Shown piece after piece: positions 16,436 through 25,123 of a stretch of 44,169 nt of DNA (position 1 is the stretch's first letter; the number at the start of each line of letters is the position of its first letter). Origin of the DNA: Bacteroidales bacterium (GTDB lineage: Bacteria > Bacteroidota > Bacteroidia > Bacteroidales > UBA932); NCBI GenBank assembly GCA_017935505.1, contig JAGBHM010000035.1, positions 1 through 44,169 on the forward strand. The letters are read 5' to 3'. The notes under the pieces are model-generated. The model searched no databases and was not told the DNA's origin. It saw only the letters and a program-made list of their open reading frames with translations. A program made the position numbers and the translations under genes.

Positions 16436-18760
16436 ATGGGTAATGGTATACGATATAAAGCACTTTTAGCAGTGCTATTGGCTGTAATGCTGCAGCTCTG
16501 GTCTGCACCGGTGGCTTTGGCCGGCGGTCAGGAACCGGGTGATGCTGCAAGGCCGAAGGTAGCACTTGTATTGTGCGGTGGTGGTGCCAAGGGTGCAGCC
16601 CATCTGGGAGTGCTGAAGGTGTTGGAGGAGACCGGAGTCCGTCCGGATATGATTGTAGGTACAAGTATTGGCGGTATTGTGGGAGGGTTGTACTCAATGG
16701 GTTACAGTGCAGAAAAGATAGACTCGGTGGTGAGGTCTGCAGACTGGCAATATCTTCTGAGTAACAATACAAAGAGGAAAGATGTCTCATTCACGGAGAA
16801 AGAGTCTGACCAGAGATATATTGTAAGAATCCCCTTCTATGCGATAAGGATGGGGGAGGATGAGATGTTCATGCGCAAGGATGTGAAGAAAAAGGAGGAA
16901 GGACATGCCGAGTCTACAATAGCCCAGTTGCCGTCGGGACTTGTGAATGGACAGAATATATACAATCTGCTCACAGGCTTGTCGGGAGGATACCAGAATT
17001 ATATAGAGTTTGATAAACTGCCCATCCCTTTTGCATGTATTGCCACAGATCTGGCTACAGGCGAAGAGGTGATCCTCAATAAAGGCTACATGAGCCAGGC
17101 AATGCGGGCTACAATGGCCATTCCTGGCTATTTCACTCCCGTAACAATTGACGGCAAAGTGCTGATAGATGGAGGTACTGTAAACAATTTCCCTACAGAT
17201 GTGGCAAAGCAGATGGGTGCCGATATAATAATAGGTGTTGATATACAGAATGATCTCTTCAAGGCAGATGAACTCAAATCCATAACTGAAGTCTTCACCC
17301 AGATTGTGGGCCTTATGGGCAACGAGAGGTATAAAAAAAATGTGGATCTTGCAGATATCTACATAAAACCGAATGTGGATGGCTTCAGCACTTTCAGCTT
17401 CAATACCACAGCTATAGATTCTCTTATATCGAACGGATATCTGGCTGCTTCAGAAAAGAGAGGCGAGCTTGAAAAAGTTGCGGCAATGCTGAAAGGCAAC
17501 GGTAATGGTTTTGAAAAGATTGTGCCGCCATCGGCAACAGAGATTGTAAAAGATACATTTAATATTGCATCAATACAGGTCAACGGCCTCAATGCTTCAG
17601 CTGCCGCATGGATTCTGCGTAAAGGCGGACTGAAAGAGAACAGCATCATTACCGGAGATGATCTTAACAAGGCAATCTCAATATTCTACGGTACAAATGC
17701 TTTTTCATCGGTAACATATAAGATCAGCAAAGACCCTATAACCAATGCCGATAATCTGGTGCTCGATTTTGTGAAGGGACCTGCAAACCTGTTTGCTTTG
17801 GGTGTGCGGTTCGATTCAGAGGAGGCTGCTGCCATACTGCTTCATCTTGGAATACATACTCAGGAACTTTTCGGTTCACGCCTGGCACTTACAGGCAGGT
17901 TGAGCTACAATGCATATGGTAAAGTGGACTACTCATACGTATTCCGGAATCTTCCGAGGATAAATGTCTCGTATATGTTCAAATCTACCGATATGAATAT
18001 ATATGAAAGGGGAGAGCTGTCGGATTATATGAGATACTACACAAATAGGGCTGAGGTCTTTATTTCAAATGTATATTTGAGGAATTTTGATTTCACAACC
18101 GGTGTAAGATTTGAATCCTACAAGTACAGAAGGTTTATCTCTTCATCAGATGTGGCAGATATTGAGCGTGATGCAGATCTCTACCTGAGCTACTTCATTA
18201 CCGGAAAAATGGATATAAGGGATAATAAATCTTTCCCTACAAGGGGTGTGGCAATTGATGCGGAGGCCTCATTCTTCCAGCCTGAGTTCAATAAGGGAAA
18301 CAATTTCTTTGCTACCGTAAAGTTCAATGCTTCGGGCGCGGTCCCGATTTCAAACAGCTGGACATTGCTGCCTGCCGTATACTACAGGTCGTTCATAGGC
18401 AATGAGCCATACACTCCGTATATAAACTTTGCCGGAGGCTCTGAGTATGGAAGATATATTTCACAGCAGATACCTTTCATAGGAATAAACTATGCAGAGA
18501 TGTTCGACCCAAATATAATGGTGGGGCGTGTGGATTTGCGCAAAAGGATTGGCAAGAAACACTATCTGTACGGAATTGTGAATTATATGCGTACCGGAGA
18601 GTCGTTTGAATATATGTTCAATAGACTTGGAGAGGGCTATTGGGGTGCCGGTATAAAATATACATACAATACACCTCTTGGCCCGATAGGAATGAATGTT
18701 CATTGGTCTGACTACAACGAGAAGGTCGGGCTCTATCTCAATATAGGATACTATTTCTAG
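16436..18760 (+). CDS. Patatin-like phospholipase fused to POTRA and Omp85-type beta-barrel
   Basis: A 774-residue exported protein. After a signal peptide (about 1-29) comes a patatin domain: oxyanion loop GGGAKG (48-53), nucleophile S77 in GTSIGG, catalytic D245 in DGG. A POTRA-like unit follows (about 375-440, IQVNGLNASAAAWILRKGG), then a C-terminal 16-strand-type barrel (about 445-774) ending in aromatic YYF. This order matches type Vd secretion proteins (PlpD-like) and the Bacteroidota patatin/BamA-like group, so a lipase held in or secreted through the outer membrane is expected. Substrate is unknown. It sits between rlmN (1-base gap) and recX (2-base gap), a compact operon with no obvious functional link. 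Confidence 0.92.
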   Translation: MGNGIRYKALLAVLLAVMLQLWSAPVALAGGQEPGDAARPKVALVLCGGGAKGAAHLGVLKVLEETGVRPDMIVGTSIGGIVGGLYSMGYSAEKIDSVVRSADWQYLLSNNTKRKDVSFTEKESDQRYIVRIPFYAIRMGEDEMFMRKDVKKKEEGHAESTIAQLPSGLVNGQNIYNLLTGLSGGYQNYIEFDKLPIPFACIATDLATGEEVILNKGYMSQAMRATMAIPGYFTPVTIDGKVLIDGGTVNNFPTDVAKQMGADIIIGVDIQNDLFKADELKSITEVFTQIVGLMGNERYKKNVDLADIYIKPNVDGFSTFSFNTTAIDSLISNGYLAASEKRGELEKVAAMLKGNGNGFEKIVPPSATEIVKDTFNIASIQVNGLNASAAAWILRKGGLKENSIITGDDLNKAISIFYGTNAFSSVTYKISKDPITNADNLVLDFVKGPANLFALGVRFDSEEAAAILLHLGIHTQELFGSRLALTGRLSYNAYGKVDYSYVFRNLPRINVSYMFKSTDMNIYERGELSDYMRYYTNRAEVFISNVYLRNFDFTTGVRFESYKYRRFISSSDVADIERDADLYLSYFITGKMDIRDNKSFPTRGVAIDAEASFFQPEFNKGNNFFATVKFNASGAVPISNSWTLLPAVYYRSFIGNEPYTPYINFAGGSEYGRYISQQIPFIGINYAEMFDPNIMVGRVDLRKRIGKKHYLYGIVNYMRTGESFEYMFNRLGEGYWGAGIKYTYNTPLGPIGMNVHWSDYNEKVGLYLNIGYYF

Positions 18761-18762
18761 TT

Positions 18763-19296
18763 ATGACAAAAGAGCAGGCATTGGAGCGTCTCAGGAGCAG
18801 GTGCAGCCGTGCTGAATATTGCAGCGGCCAGATTGCTGAAACATTGCGCAGGTGGATTGGCCGTGGTGCAGGTCGCCTTCCTGTTGCTTCAGTGGCTGAA
18901 GGGGAAGCGCTGCAATTGTGTGAAAGCGATATCCCAGGAATCATATCGCAGCTCAAGGCTGAGAAGTTCATTGATGACAGCCGCTTTGCCGCAGCCTTTG
19001 TGAGGGACAAACTTAAATTCAACGGATGGGGTCCGCAGAAGATACTCTATAAACTCAGATCATTTGGAATTGATTCTGCAATAATCAATGCTGCCATTTC
19101 GGAAAACTGCAATAATGTGGATGAGGGGGCTCTGTCGGGTAGGGATGTGCTTGAAAAGCTGCTGGTTAAAAAGTGGAGATCGTTGAAGGAGGGGGAGCCG
19201 TTGCAGAACCGCAAATCAAAAGTTATACGCTTTGCGGCAGGACGAGGGTTTGAATATGGGGAAATAATGGCTGCTCTCGAGAAAATAATAAAGTGA
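18763..19296 (+). CDS. recX: Regulatory protein RecX
   Basis: A 177-residue member of the RecX family, which binds RecA filaments and limits their activity. The typical three-helix repeats are visible: ALERLRSRCSRAEYCSGQIAETL near the start, then LKAEKFIDDSRFAAAFVRDKLKFNGWGPQKILYKLRSFGI, ending with RFAAGRGFEYGEIMAALEKI. Here it is not beside recA but downstream of rlmN and the patatin gene, starting two bases after the latter's stop. Its dose would therefore follow the rlmN promoter rather than the recA promoter. Confidence 0.9.
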   Translation: MTKEQALERLRSRCSRAEYCSGQIAETLRRWIGRGAGRLPVASVAEGEALQLCESDIPGIISQLKAEKFIDDSRFAAAFVRDKLKFNGWGPQKILYKLRSFGIDSAIINAAISENCNNVDEGALSGRDVLEKLLVKKWRSLKEGEPLQNRKSKVIRFAAGRGFEYGEIMAALEKIIK

Positions 19297-19324
19297 AACA
19301 ATTCTTTTATTGCGGTTTAATCCG

Positions 19325-19332
19325 TAACTTAG
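19325..19332 (+). promoter_or_regulatory. Possible -7 element (TAACTTAG) of prfB
   Basis: One mismatch from TAnnTTTG, 22 bases before the prfB start, in the 58-base gap after recX. Weak call. Confidence 0.3.
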
Positions 19333-19354
19333 CGGACTATTTAAAGAAAATGAT

Positions 19355-20450
19355 ATGATTCAGCAGGAGCAGATAAACAGCTGTAAAGAGAGGATTGAGG
19401 CCTTAAGGAGGTCTCTTTGACTATGATGCAAAGAAAATAAAGGTTGAGGAAGGAACTGCAAAATCCACTGCAGAAGGCTTTTGGGATGATCCGAAAGAGG
19501 CTGAGAAGTTTCTCAAACAGTTGTCGGGAATAAAATACTGGGTCAATTCACTGGATGCACTTACCGGTGGAATTGATGATTTGCAGGTGCTTTATGAGAT
19601 GACTTGTGAAATGGCAGATGAGGATTCTGAGAAGGAGCTGGAGCAGGAGTATGCAGCACTTGTAGCCAAGATTGAGGAGGTTGAGGCAAAGAGTATGCTT
19701 GGAGAGGAGGGAGACAATCTTGGAGCGTTGCTCAAGATAAATTCAGGTGCCGGAGGTACGGAGAGCAATGATTGGAGTTCTATGCTCTTGAGAATGTATA
19801 CGAGATGGGGTGAGCGCAATGGTTATAAAGTTTCGGTATATGATGTGCTTGAGGGCGATGAAGCCGGCATAAAGTCTGCAACAATAGAGATTGAGGGTGA
19901 TTATGCATATGGTTATCTGAAATCGGAGAATGGAGTGCACCGTATGGTGCGTATATCGCCGTTCAATGCTCAGGGCAAACGACAGACCACATTCTCTTCG
20001 GTCTTTGTCTATCCGCTTGTTGATGAGACTATTGAAATAAATATTAATCCTGCAGATCTGGAATGGGACACATTCCGTTCGAGTGGTGCCGGTGGCCAGA
20101 ATGTGAACAAAGTTGAAACCGGTGTGCGTGTAAAACATATTCCGAGCGGCATAGTGGTTGAAAATACAGAGACCCGTTCGCAGCTTGATAACCGTCAGAA
20201 TGCATTGAGGATATTGAAATCGCATCTGTATGAGATAGAGTTGGCAAAAAAACGTGAGAAGCAGGCAGAACTTGAAGGACAGAAGAAGAGGATAGAGTGG
20301 GGCTCGCAGATCCGCAGCTATGTGCTGCATCCGTATAAAATGGTAAAAGATCTGCGTACAGGATGTGAAACTTCAGATACCCAAGCTGTGCTCGACGGAG
20401 ATCTGAATGAGTTCATGCGCCGTTACCTGCTGGAGAATACAAAGAAATAA
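19355..20450 (+). CDS. prfB: Peptide chain release factor 2, expressed by programmed +1 frameshift
   Basis: RF2 releases peptides at UGA and UAA stops. Frame 0 starts at ATG 19355 and runs for 21 codons to an in-frame TGA at 19418-19420. The site is the classic one: internal Shine-Dalgarno AGGAGG (19406-19411), CTT, TGA, C. Slippage at CTT skips T19418 and continues with GAC at 19419 to the stop at 20450, giving 364 residues. The main frame shows the RF2 codon-recognition tripeptide SPF (in ISPFNAQGK) and GGQ in SGAGGQNVNKVETG. RF2 scarcity raises frameshifting, so the gene regulates itself. An annotation starting at 19521 would lack the N-terminal 55 residues. Confidence 0.97.
19406..19421 (+). 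promoter_or_regulatory. prfB programmed frameshift signal
   Basis: AGGAGG, then TCT (sharing the last G with the preceding codon), then CTT TGA C. This is the conserved +1 recoding signal, with the internal ribosome-binding sequence at the usual short distance from the slippery CTT. Confidence 0.97.
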
Positions 20451-20493
20451 CTATTGATCTACAATAATAAACAATATATTAAAATAACATACT

Positions 20494-22119
20494 ATGGAGT
20501 TCAAGTATAACGAAATGTTCCCTATGGGAGAGGATACTACCAAGTATCATTTGCTTACAAAAGATTATGTGAGCGTTGCAAATTTCGAAGGAAATGAGAT
20601 TCTTAAAGTAGACCAGGAGGGTATCAGACTGCTTACCCGCCAGGCATTCCATGATGTGGCATTCATGCTTCGTCCGGATCATAATGAGAGTGTTGCAAAA
20701 ATTCTGTCGGATCCTGAGGCAAGCCAGAATGACAAGGCTGTAGCCCTTACATTCCTTTTGAATGCAAATGTTTCTGTAAACGGACAGTTGCCATTGTGCC
20801 AGGATACAGGTACTGCAACAATTGTGGCAAAGAAAGGCCAGAATGTCTATACAGGCGGTGGTGATGAGGCTTCTATCTCTCATGGTGTTTATGATACATA
20901 TACAACCGATAACTTGCGTTACTCGCAGACTTTGGCTCTTGATATGTACAAAGAGAAAAACTCAGGCAACAACCTTCCTGCACAGATTGATATCTTCTCT
21001 GTAGACGGCAATGAGTACAAATTCCTCTTTGTTGCAAAAGGTGGCGGATCTGCAAACAAAACATATCTCTTCCAGGAGACAAAAGCTCTTCTTACACCGG
21101 AGAAACTTGAGAATTTCCTTATTGAGAAGATGAAGACTCTGGGTACAGCGGCTTGTCCTCCTTACCATATTGCATTTGTTATAGGTGGAACATCCGCTGA
21201 GCTTAACCTCAAGACTGTGAAACTTGCCTCTGCAAAATATTACGATGCACTTCCTACAGAGGGTAGCGAGGGCGGTCATGCTTTCCGTGATATCGAGATG
21301 GAGAAGAAACTCCTTAAAGCTGCCCATTGCCTTGGTATAGGTGCCCAGTTTGGTGGAAAATATTTTGCACATGATATCAGAGTTATCCGTCTGCCTCGTC
21401 ATGGTGCTTCTTGTCCTGTAGGTATGGGAGTAAGCTGTAGCGCAGACCGTAATATTAAGGGAAAGATCAACAAAGATGGTATCTGGTTGGAGACATTGGA
21501 TAACAATCCGGCAAGACTTATCCCTGAGAAATATTTGAATTCAACTCATTCTCATGGTGTTTCGATAGATCTTAACCGTCCTATGAATGAGGTGCTTGCT
21601 GATTTGAGCAAATATCCTGTTTCTACACAGCTTCTTTTGAACGGTACAATTATAGTAGGCCGTGATATCGCTCATGCAAAACTTAAAGAGCGTATCGATA
21701 ATGGAGAGGGTCTTCCTGAGTATATCAAGAACCATCCTATCTACTATGCAGGTCCTGCAAAAACCCCTAAAGGAATGCCTAGCGGCTCATTTGGTCCTAC
21801 TACTGCAGGCCGTATGGACAGTTATGTAGACCTGTTCCAGGAGAATGGTGGAAGTATGATCATGATTGCAAAAGGTAACCGCAGCCAGCAGGTAACTGAT
21901 GCTTGTAAGAAACATGGCGGTTTCTATCTTGGAAGTATAGGTGGCCCTGCTGCAATTCTTGCTAAAGATAACATCAAGAGCGTAGAGTGCGTAGAGTATC
22001 CTGAATTGGGTATGGAGGCTATCTGGAAAATTGAAGTTGAGAACTTCCCTGCATTTATTCTTGTAGATGACAAAGGAAATGACTTCTTCACTCAGATTAA
22101 ACCTATTTGCGCAAAATAG
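20494..22119 (+). CDS. Fumarate hydratase, class I (iron-sulfur)
   Basis: A 541-residue homologue of E. coli FumA/FumB that interconverts fumarate and malate using an oxygen-sensitive [4Fe-4S] cluster. Cluster cysteine candidates are C102 (LCQDTGT), C221 (ACPPYH) and C307 ([10 protein letters not shown]), matching the three-Cys layout of the family. The alpha (N-terminal) and beta (C-terminal, [13 protein letters not shown] ... [11 protein letters not shown]) parts are in one chain. Codon choice is close to that of highly expressed genes, fitting a role in the fumarate-reducing metabolism of anaerobic Bacteroidales. I saw no clean TAnnTTTG in the 43-base gap after prfB; a hairpin terminator follows. 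Confidence 0.95.
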   Translation: MEFKYNEMFPMGEDTTKYHLLTKDYVSVANFEGNEILKVDQEGIRLLTRQAFHDVAFMLRPDHNESVAKILSDPEASQNDKAVALTFLLNANVSVNGQLPLCQDTGTATIVAKKGQNVYTGGGDEASISHGVYDTYTTDNLRYSQTLALDMYKEKNSGNNLPAQIDIFSVDGNEYKFLFVAKGGGSANKTYLFQETKALLTPEKLENFLIEKMKTLGTAACPPYHIAFVIGGTSAELNLKTVKLASAKYYDALPTEGSEGGHAFRDIEMEKKLLKAAHCLGIGAQFGGKYFAHDIRVIRLPRHGASCPVGMGVSCSADRNIKGKINKDGIWLETLDNNPARLIPEKYLNSTHSHGVSIDLNRPMNEVLADLSKYPVSTQLLLNGTIIVGRDIAHAKLKERIDNGEGLPEYIKNHPIYYAGPAKTPKGMPSGSFGPTTAGRMDSYVDLFQENGGSMIMIAKGNRSQQVTDACKKHGGFYLGSIGGPAAILAKDNIKSVECVEYPELGMEAIWKIEVENFPAFILVDDKGNDFFTQIKPICAK

Positions 22120-22144
22120 AGTTTTTGATTGGCAGATAAAATTG

Positions 22145-22177
22145 AACAGCCCTGGATCCTTCGGACTCAGGGCTGTT
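22145..22177. terminator. Terminator hairpin between fumarase and the convergent amidohydrolase
   Basis: AACAGCCCTG (22145-22154) pairs with CAGGGCTGTT (22168-22177), with an inner TCC/GGA pairing in the loop. It can serve both converging genes; flanking T runs are short. Confidence 0.75.
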
Positions 22178-22204
22178 TCTATAAACTTTATCTCCAATTG
22201 GCGA

Positions 22205-23926
22205 TTATACAATTGTTCCTTTAAGCTCGCAACCGTTGTATTTGCCGTTTTCAATGGTGTGCTGACCATTTACAATCACATGCTCAACTCCTTTGCCAAG
22301 CTGGTGAGGATTGTTGTAGTCTGCAGTATCAATAATAGTATCCGGGTTGAAAATGACAATGTCTGCTGCGTAGCCTGGAGTGATAAGGCCTCTGTCTTTC
22401 AAACCTATTCTCGATGCAGGAAGAGCAGTACATTTGTATATACCGGTTGCCAGGTCACAAACTTTGTCTTCTCTTACATATTTGCCAAAGAATCTCTGGA
22501 ATGTTCCATATGAGCGTGGATGCGGAATAGATGATGAGAGTGGTCCTTCCGGTGAATATACGCTTCCATCTGATGCTGGCATGCCAAGTTCGTGGGCAAA
22601 GAACATTCTAACATTGTCTTCTGTCATTGCAAAACCGGCCATCTGTACTCCGAGGTTTTCGGTAATGAGAAGGTGTCTGATCATAGGCCAGGTATCCATT
22701 CCTGAGATTTTGCAGCACTCCTCGATGTTTTTGCCTGAGTATGCGGCATTTTCGGCATTGCGGCAAGCTGCTATAAGTACATTCTGAGGACCTCCGAGAC
22801 GTTTTACACGGCTTTCGGCATATATACCTATCTTATCACTTATCGCTTTGGTGTTCAGACGTTTGAGTATATCTTCATTAGAGCCGTCCCTCAAATCAAG
22901 TGGAATGAATGAGGTAAGTCCTGTAGAGAATGCAATGTATGGGTAACGGTCGAATGTGACATCAATTCCCTCCTTGCGTCCGTTCTCGATAAGTTTGAGA
23001 AGATTTGCACCTTTGTGCCAGTTGGCTGCATTTTGGGCTTTAAGATGGGAGATTTCCAATCTTACACCAGATTGTTGGGCAATTTTCAGTGCCTCTGCAA
23101 CAGATTCTTCAACTCTGTCATCCTCATTTCTCATATGTATAGCAAAGAGACCGTTATGCTTTGCAACAACTTTGCAGAGTTCAACAATCTCTTCGTTGGT
23201 AGCGTAGGAGCCCGGAGCATATTCAAGGCCACATGAGAGTCCGAGGCTTCCCATCTCCATCTCTTTGTCGAGGATGTAGCACATCTTGTCGAGCTGCTCT
23301 TTTGTTGCGGCAACATTCTTGTCTCCGACAACTGCAGAACGCAATTGGCCCTGGCCGGTGTAGCTCTTGTAGTTGATACCTATCTTCTTATCTTTGAGAG
23401 CTGCATAGAAACCATCGATATCCTGCCAGAACGGGTAGCCATATCTGAGCTGACCCTGTTTTGATGCAAAATATTCATCTGAGTATGGGAATGGGGAGTC
23501 TCCGCAGTTTCCACCAATATCGGTAGTTACACCCTGGTAGATGCGGCTGTCGCCCAGTGGGGCCTGCAGCAGGTTTGTATCGGTATGGGTGTGGATATCT
23601 ATGAATCCCGGAGAAACCGCAAGGCCGTTGGCATCAATAAGTTTGTCGCAGCTCTTTCCTATTTTGCCGATTGCTGCAATTTTACCGTCTCTAATTCCCA
23701 CACTGCCTTTAATAGGGGCTTTACCGTCTCCACAATAGATTATGCCGTTTGCAATGATTGTATCAAATTGCTCTCTTGTAGTGCATCCTGCAATAAATGC
23801 GCTCACTCCGCCTCCGCCAAGGAGTGCAGCTCCCACACCAGCAGTTGCCGACATTTTCAGAAAACCTCTTCTTGAGATCTTCTTCTCATTGTCCATAATG
23901 TTGCCAAGTGATTTTTCTTTACTCAT
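22205..23926 (-). CDS. Tat-exported D-aminoacylase-like amidohydrolase (probable lipoprotein)
   Basis: A 573-residue metal-dependent amidohydrolase of the N-acyl-D-amino-acid deacylase group. The Tat signal has SRRGFLK (Arg19-Arg20), a Gly/Ala-rich core and a lipobox IAGC with Cys48, so a folded, lipid-anchored periplasmic enzyme is likely. Metal-ligand candidates are H112 and H114 in HTHTD, C131 in GGNCGDSPFP, and the His residues in AIHMRNE and EISHLKAQ; this Cys ligand is characteristic of D-aminoacylases. ATG at 23896 (MDNEKKISRRG) is an equally reasonable start. It lies 27 bases downstream of apbE. Substrate could be an N-acylated D-amino acid or a wall-derived peptide; that is inference. 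Confidence 0.9.
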   Translation of the reverse strand: MSKEKSLGNIMDNEKKISRRGFLKMSATAGVGAALLGGGGVSAFIAGCTTREQFDTIIANGIIYCGDGKAPIKGSVGIRDGKIAAIGKIGKSCDKLIDANGLAVSPGFIDIHTHTDTNLLQAPLGDSRIYQGVTTDIGGNCGDSPFPYSDEYFASKQGQLRYGYPFWQDIDGFYAALKDKKIGINYKSYTGQGQLRSAVVGDKNVAATKEQLDKMCYILDKEMEMGSLGLSCGLEYAPGSYATNEEIVELCKVVAKHNGLFAIHMRNEDDRVEESVAEALKIAQQSGVRLEISHLKAQNAANWHKGANLLKLIENGRKEGIDVTFDRYPYIAFSTGLTSFIPLDLRDGSNEDILKRLNTKAISDKIGIYAESRVKRLGGPQNVLIAACRNAENAAYSGKNIEECCKISGMDTWPMIRHLLITENLGVQMAGFAMTEDNVRMFFAHELGMPASDGSVYSPEGPLSSSIPHPRSYGTFQRFFGKYVREDKVCDLATGIYKCTALPASRIGLKDRGLITPGYAADIVIFNPDTIIDTADYNNPHQLGKGVEHVIVNGQHTIENGKYNGCELKGTIV

Positions 23927-23953
23927 AGTGCTATAATTTAAATGTGTATTTCT

Positions 23954-24991
23954 CTATTTTTTCAATATCTCCTTTAGGCCTGGAGTATAGTACTCCTTCA
24001 TCTGATCCTGCTCTCCATATATCAGCAGGGCCTCCATGCCTGGTGTTGCCGCAAGTATCTCTTTTGCTTTTTCAATTCCCACAACCATAAAATAGGTGGC
24101 GTATGCATCTGCAGTAGTTGCATCTTCTGCAACAACAGTGGCGCTCAGCAGCGAGTGCTGTACAGGGTAGCCGGCTATAGGATCGATTGTATGGGAGTAT
24201 TTTACGCCATCCTTTACATAGAATTTACGGTAGTTTCCGGAGGTTACCAGCGCCTTGTTGTCGAGCTCAATTATGGCCTGCAGACTGGCACCTTGTATAT
24301 AATTGCCGTCGGCCGGCTTGTCGATACCCACTTTCCATATCTTGCCGTTTGCATTCCGCCCTTTGCTTCTCACTTCACCTCCAATCTCTATAAGATAATC
24401 AGTAATTCCCATCATATCAAATTTCCGACAGAAATAATCTACTGTATAACCTTGTGCCATTGCATTGAAATTGAGCATGCTCCTCTGATCTGTCTTGTTG
24501 AGGTAACTGCCATTACCATCATTTTTTACCGACAGTTTCTCCATTCCTATAAACTGTTTGAGGCTGTCGATATTTTCTTGTGTAATTTCCACTCCGTTCT
24601 TGAACCCAAATCCCCACAAATCAAACAGAGGTGCGGCTGAGGCATCTACAGCACCGTTGCTCTCTTTGTAGAACTGTACCGCATAGTTGAACACATCAAC
24701 AAAAATCGCATCCAACTGAGGATTCTCCCCTCTGTTTACCTTAGAGAGGACAGAGGTTGAGTCATATCCCGAAACCGATTTGTTTATTTGGCTGAAATAG
24801 AGCTTTATACTGTCTTTTACCGATAATTGTACACTATCCATCTCTGCACCATTCTCCGGAATGCGGTAAACGATATGATAAGTGCTGCCTTGTGCGAACC
24901 CGTCTTCTGTGGCGTAATTGCCATTCTGGGTTGTACACCCCGAAACCAGGGCTATGATGGCTGTCAGGAGTATGATTGTAATTTTTTGCAT
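23954..24991 (-). CDS. apbE: FAD:protein FMN transferase (ApbE family) lipoprotein
   Basis: A 345-residue periplasmic flavin transferase that attaches FMN covalently to a Thr/Ser of target proteins such as Rnf/Nqr subunits or secreted FMN-binding domains. Lipobox VSGC with Cys19. Family motifs: FAQGSTYHIVY near the N-terminus, SAAPLFDLWGFG, NFNAMAQGYTVDYF, LIEIGGEVRSKGRNANGKIW, and the metal/FAD segment DATTADAYAT. It has its own -7 element (minus strand 25007-25014) and is the first gene of a two-gene unit with the amidohydrolase. No Rnf/Nqr gene or evident FMN-accepting protein is present in the window. Confidence 0.95.
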   Translation of the reverse strand: MQKITIILLTAIIALVSGCTTQNGNYATEDGFAQGSTYHIVYRIPENGAEMDSVQLSVKDSIKLYFSQINKSVSGYDSTSVLSKVNRGENPQLDAIFVDVFNYAVQFYKESNGAVDASAAPLFDLWGFGFKNGVEITQENIDSLKQFIGMEKLSVKNDGNGSYLNKTDQRSMLNFNAMAQGYTVDYFCRKFDMMGITDYLIEIGGEVRSKGRNANGKIWKVGIDKPADGNYIQGASLQAIIELDNKALVTSGNYRKFYVKDGVKYSHTIDPIAGYPVQHSLLSATVVAEDATTADAYATYFMVVGIEKAKEILAATPGMEALLIYGEQDQMKEYYTPGLKEILKK

Positions 24992-25006
24992 GGCACGATT
25001 TTAGTA

Positions 25007-25014
25007 CAAATGTA
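25007..25014 (-). promoter_or_regulatory. -7 element (TACATTTG) of apbE
   Basis: Exact TAnnTTTG match on the minus strand; the final G lies 15 bases before the apbE start codon, implying a short leader. Confidence 0.5.
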
Positions 25015-25123
25015 GAAAAAATATCAAAATCTTGTTTTAAGGACAAAAAATATGCACTTTTGCATTTATTTTTAATTATAGAAGTTAATGAAATTCCATG
25101 TAAAGAGAATAGTCCCATCCGTT

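Noticed and set aside
16056..16790. 244-residue minus-strand frame over rlmN and the patatin gene
   Set aside because: It overlaps two well-supported genes, has low-complexity Pro/Ser/Leu composition and no recognisable domain.
19743..20330. 195-residue minus-strand frame opposite prfB
   Set aside because: Antisense to the conserved GGQ domain; composition is not that of a real protein.
19521..20450. prfB as a shorter gene starting at ATG 19521
   Set aside because: The conserved frameshift signal at 19406-19421 and the correct N-terminal sequence show the gene begins at 19355.
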